DNA of 64,000 nucleotides from Tretioscincus oriximinensis (Eukaryota; Chordata; Lepidosauria; Squamata; Gymnophthalmidae), in the NCBI GenBank assembly GCA_022410635.1, contig JAJVDF010001201.1:188988-252987 (forward strand), in the 5' to 3' direction. The notes beneath the pieces were generated by a model. It made no database searches. It saw nothing but the letters and a program-made list of their open reading frames with translations, and had not been told where the DNA came from. The stretch's first letter is position 1. Every line of letters starts with the position of its first letter. Shown in pieces: positions 61,027 through 64,000 of this stretch. Made by a program: the position numbers and the translations under genes.

Positions 61027-62979
61027 TTATAACACACATTCCATTCCTTTTATTCTGCTTAAATGCAGACTTTTAGTACCTGAATTTTCTAGTGGTCCAT
61101 CAAAAGTGCAGTAATTAATCTTTTGTATTGCAATGCTCCATCTAATCTTTCTTTATCTCTTTCTCTCTCTCTTTCTTTCTTTATGAATGATTTGTACGAC
61201 CATAAGTGTATTGTGGTTAGGCCTCATCCAGTTTCTACCAGACTGCTGACTTCAGCACCTATGTTAATGACCTAATGGCATTGCTGTGTGATATCCAGGT
61301 CTTCCCCGCCCCCATTTGTTCAGAACTGCTGCCTTTTTTGAAACCTTTTCAGAAGACCAATTATTCTATGTAATGCAGATCAGTGAAGCTCTTGTATAAT
61401 GCTAAATGCTTGTTAATTTTTAACCAGATTTTATTTTTGAAGGAAATGTCTTCCACTTTCACATAGATCACATGCAAGAAGCTTCCTGAGCAGCACAAAT
61501 AGGGAGCAAAGTTGAACAAGAATCAAGATCTTCCAGGTTTATCCAAAAACTTTCTGAGTTACACGATTAACCCCTTTTCATTAGAAATTATATTTGTCAG
61601 CTGTGAAAAACTAGGTCTGTCTCATAAAAGGCTGAATAAATATATAAGTAAAATCTCCAAGAGAATAATAAAAAATAGATGGGTGACCTTGGAAAATGAA
61701 ACTAGAAAATGCTTCTATCAAAGGTGCACTTGTCATTGGTCACTTTATTGGAAGTACACAGCTCTCATAGCAATGCAGATGTTGGATGTTCCAATTAAAC
61801 ACAAAAGACAAACCTCCTTTATTCCCAGTAGCTTCACTGTTCTAATACACTAGATTGTTGTTGTTTACTTGTGCCTGGGAAGTCACATAAATCCACACGT
61901 ACTATTTCTATTTTGAACGCTTTCTCTTAAGAGGCAACGAGAATCTTAATGGATGACTAACTGTGCACAATACCTATAATCAGATAATTCAGATTATCTC
62001 AATACTTTTGGACCAATATTTATTTTTTTCCACCAAAGAAAAGCTGTTCTTGGCTTACATAATCCTTTCCTTATTTTGAAAGTGTGGCCAGGGAGGGAAC
62101 ATAAAGTGAAGATCTTTTGGCTACAGGAAACGTATTCAAAATGTTGTAAAGTATTAATGGAGAGGCATGTCTGATAAGTAACTAACACAGCTGCCACATA
62201 TTATGTCAATTAATGTGTCAGAAAAATAGCAAGCAGTCTTTTAATAATTTAGCACTGCTTTTACAAATGAAATCTCTTATTATTAGGCAGCCTAATGGGC
62301 AGAGAAATATAAAATGACCCTTAATGCAATATGGTTTTTTTGTCTTAGCTGTGGTTTGATTAAACATTTTGCAAAACAGGCAAAGTTCTTCATTGCAAGG
62401 GAAAAATGGGATAGAAATCATTCCATGTCTGAGAATCAGCCTGTGAATAACATCGTGTTTCATTAGCATGCTTATATATTAATAACAATAATAACAACAA
62501 CATGTACATACCAAGATTAAAGTCCTTGGGGACTGCTAAGTGCAATAATTAAAGGTGACTTTTGTCTGCAAAAGCCCTTTCCTGTGGTTATCTCAGTGCA
62601 GTCTGAAGGGATATTTCAGCACCATACAAAACGGATTTTGCAGATTGGCTCAGTTTTTCTTCAGTTAAAGTGCTTGAGATGTTCTTGGTGATGATGTCCA
62701 GATTGTAGCATTCTGCATCTCTAGGGCATTGCATGGGGGTGGGGGTGGGACGGATGAAAAGGAACGGCAGGTCCTTTGGGGGTTGGATCAAAAATAACCT
62801 TTTTAAAGTTTGACTTCCAAAAAGACACAAAGAAAAACGTTGACAGGGTTCTTAAATCCACTCTGAAAGCAATAATAGCCAAAGCATCAGGGGGGCACCA
62901 GGGACACGCTGCTGCTTTGAAGTCCAACCCAACTGGAACAGGAGGGATGGTTTTTTTTGCCCACAGATGATTATGGCAC
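61027..62979. other. Presumed intron; no repeat recognised
   Basis: It has a CT-rich run at 61150-61185. The 113-codon plus frame at 61512-61853 has no domain. A splice-acceptor-like 'ttttttttgcccacag' ends at 62966 on the plus strand, but the following open frame overlaps the minus-strand promoter region and is not supported. Confidence 0.35.
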
Positions 62980-63650
62980 CAACATACGAGACGACAGAGA
63001 GGCGGTCAAAGTGCCTCATTGGAGTGGATGCTGTGGAGCCCAAAAACGACCAGAAGAAGGGAGAGGAGGCATTCTATCCAAATGGCTTCTCGCGGCAGCA
63101 GAAAGAGGCGCTTTCTCTCTCATGGCAATCTGGACCCTGGAGGCCTGAAAGCGTCTCCGGCACACCCGGGATCCCTGTGGCCACCACGGGGCTTCCTTCC
63201 TTCTCCCCTCTCGCGCTCCTTCTCTCCCGCTCTCCGCTGCTGCTGCTGCTGTTGATTAATCAGAAAATTCTCAAACAAAGAGCGAGCCTACCTTCCGCTA
63301 TCAGCAGCAATCGGGGACGCCTCCTTTTGAGCAGCCCGCTGGCGACCAGCAGCCCCACCGCCAGCATTCTAGCACCTTGGACAGTTCCCGGGGCTCAGGC
63401 CCATTGGGGAGCGGAGGGAGGGCGCCGAGGACCCAGCGAAGCAGTGACTGGAGGCGGCACGGAGGCAGCCCAGCCTTCCACTTCAGCTTGCTGTCCCCAG
63501 GGGCGCAGCTGCTCATTAAAGCATCCGATCTAGGCAACGGAGCCTCGCTCTTTTCTCTCCGCTGCTACTGAAGTCGGGTTAGGGAAATAATCCAGCTTTC
63601 TTTTTTCGAAAAAAGCAAAAGGCGGGGAGAAGGCACCTCAGCACATCCAG
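62980..63650 (-). promoter_or_regulatory. CpG-rich promoter-like region
   Basis: GC and CpG density rise sharply here compared with the preceding 60 kb (for example 'gaggcggtcaaagtgcctca', 'cgcggcagcagaaagaggcg', 'ggggacgcctccttttgagc'). Such islands mark vertebrate promoters. A minus-strand first exon is proposed inside it, so I orient it minus; bidirectional activity is possible. A second GC-rich patch at 63875-63960 has a G-run and 'tgctgacgcagc', which resembles a Maf/AP-1-type site. Confidence 0.6.
63292..63367 (-). CDS. Candidate first coding exon (25 codons), unidentified gene
   Basis: On the minus strand an ATG with A at -3 opens MLAVGLLVASGLLKRRRPRL, ending LLIAE, and runs to a good donor GGAAG|gtaggc at 63291. 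The peptide is a short hydrophobic segment followed by a basic cluster, which would fit a signal anchor or membrane-proximal start. It ends in phase 1, while the exon at 55230 needs phase 2, so direct joining is impossible without another exon. An upstream ATG frame (63301-63537) and short upstream ATGs exist, so the start is not certain. Confidence 0.35.
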
Positions 63651-64000
63651 CTGCTTTCTAGGTAAAACAGGAGACGAAGAAGCAACACCTTTCCCATTCT
63701 TCCCTCCCCCCCCCGCCCTTCTCCTAAAAATCGCTCCTCCACACAGAAATGGAGCAAGTTAACCTTTAGCCCATGTTATGGCTGCAGGAAATGAGCAGCC
63801 ACTTAGAGGGACCCACCTAAGCCTCCGTTGGATCCCTCATATTGATGTATCGCTTGCACTCTCCCTCACCGTAAAAGGCGGCCGGGGGGGGGGGGGCAGG
63901 CGCAGCAGCAGCCTCTGCGCGGCTCACAATTACTGCTGACGCAGCCTAAGCTGCTACTTGGGGAAAGATAGGCGGAGCTTCTAACCTCATCAAAACAACC
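63651..64000. other. Upstream flank of the CpG island
   Basis: GC-rich patches, a C-run at about 63706-63715 and a G-run at about 63885-63897 are present. No coding exon was recognised. Confidence 0.45.

Noticed and set aside
61512..61853. 113-codon plus-strand frame
   Set aside because: No domain, AT-driven composition and no splice signals that would make an exon.
62967..63533. 188-codon plus-strand frame after an acceptor-like 'tttttttgcccacag'
   Set aside because: High GC keeps several frames open here, the protein is low-complexity, and the frame overlaps the minus-strand candidate exon.

Overview
This window is nuclear DNA from a squamate reptile (lizard or snake; genus not determinable from sequence alone). 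The evidence is the interspersed repeats: Sauria SINEs, CR1 retrotransposons with the (ATTCTATG)n-type 3' end, a second non-LTR family with the conserved C-terminus DYCNALYxGLPLKT, a tRNA-headed SINE that shares the Sauria-type 3' tail, and several families of short palindromic DNA transposons. The sequence is AT-rich and dominated by non-coding DNA. Single Ns and one 166-base N block show that it comes from a draft assembly. No bacterial-style gene, rRNA, tRNA or CRISPR array was found. Layout: 1-17 kb is mostly unique-looking intergenic or intronic DNA with scattered SINEs, CR1 3' ends and a 197-bp hAT-type MITE with an 8-bp target duplication (11951-12147). 17.8-20.5 kb is the most unusual part. 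It holds a 270-bp trinucleotide array growing from a SINE tail, then two ~585-bp GC-rich multi-hairpin elements in opposite orientation, then a Harbinger-like MITE flanked by TTA. 21.4-23.7 kb is a CR1 inserted into the tail of the other non-LTR family. 24-49 kb is again mostly unique DNA with LINE/SINE debris, one LTR-retrotransposon end (32.2-32.75 kb), a diverged 300-bp tandem duplication (34.3-34.9 kb), a decayed CR1 ORF1 with an SGNH-esterase region (36.3-36.9 kb), a three-layer nested repeat (41.7-42.2 kb) and a compound microsatellite in the loop of an inverted repeat (43.26-43.48 kb). The only convincing host-gene signal is at the right end, on the minus strand: a 240-bp exon with both splice sites (54991-55230) and a CpG-rich promoter-like region with a candidate first coding exon (about 62.98-63.65 kb). 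These fit the 5' part of one minus-strand gene, but their splice phases do not join directly, so at least one exon lies between them or they are unrelated. I could not identify the protein. A possible 3' end on the same strand (AATAAA near 49985) would fit but is not proven. Apart from that gene, the window's content is a layered record of transposon insertions. No operon-like or defence-like system is present; the multi-hairpin inverted pair is the best candidate for something undescribed.
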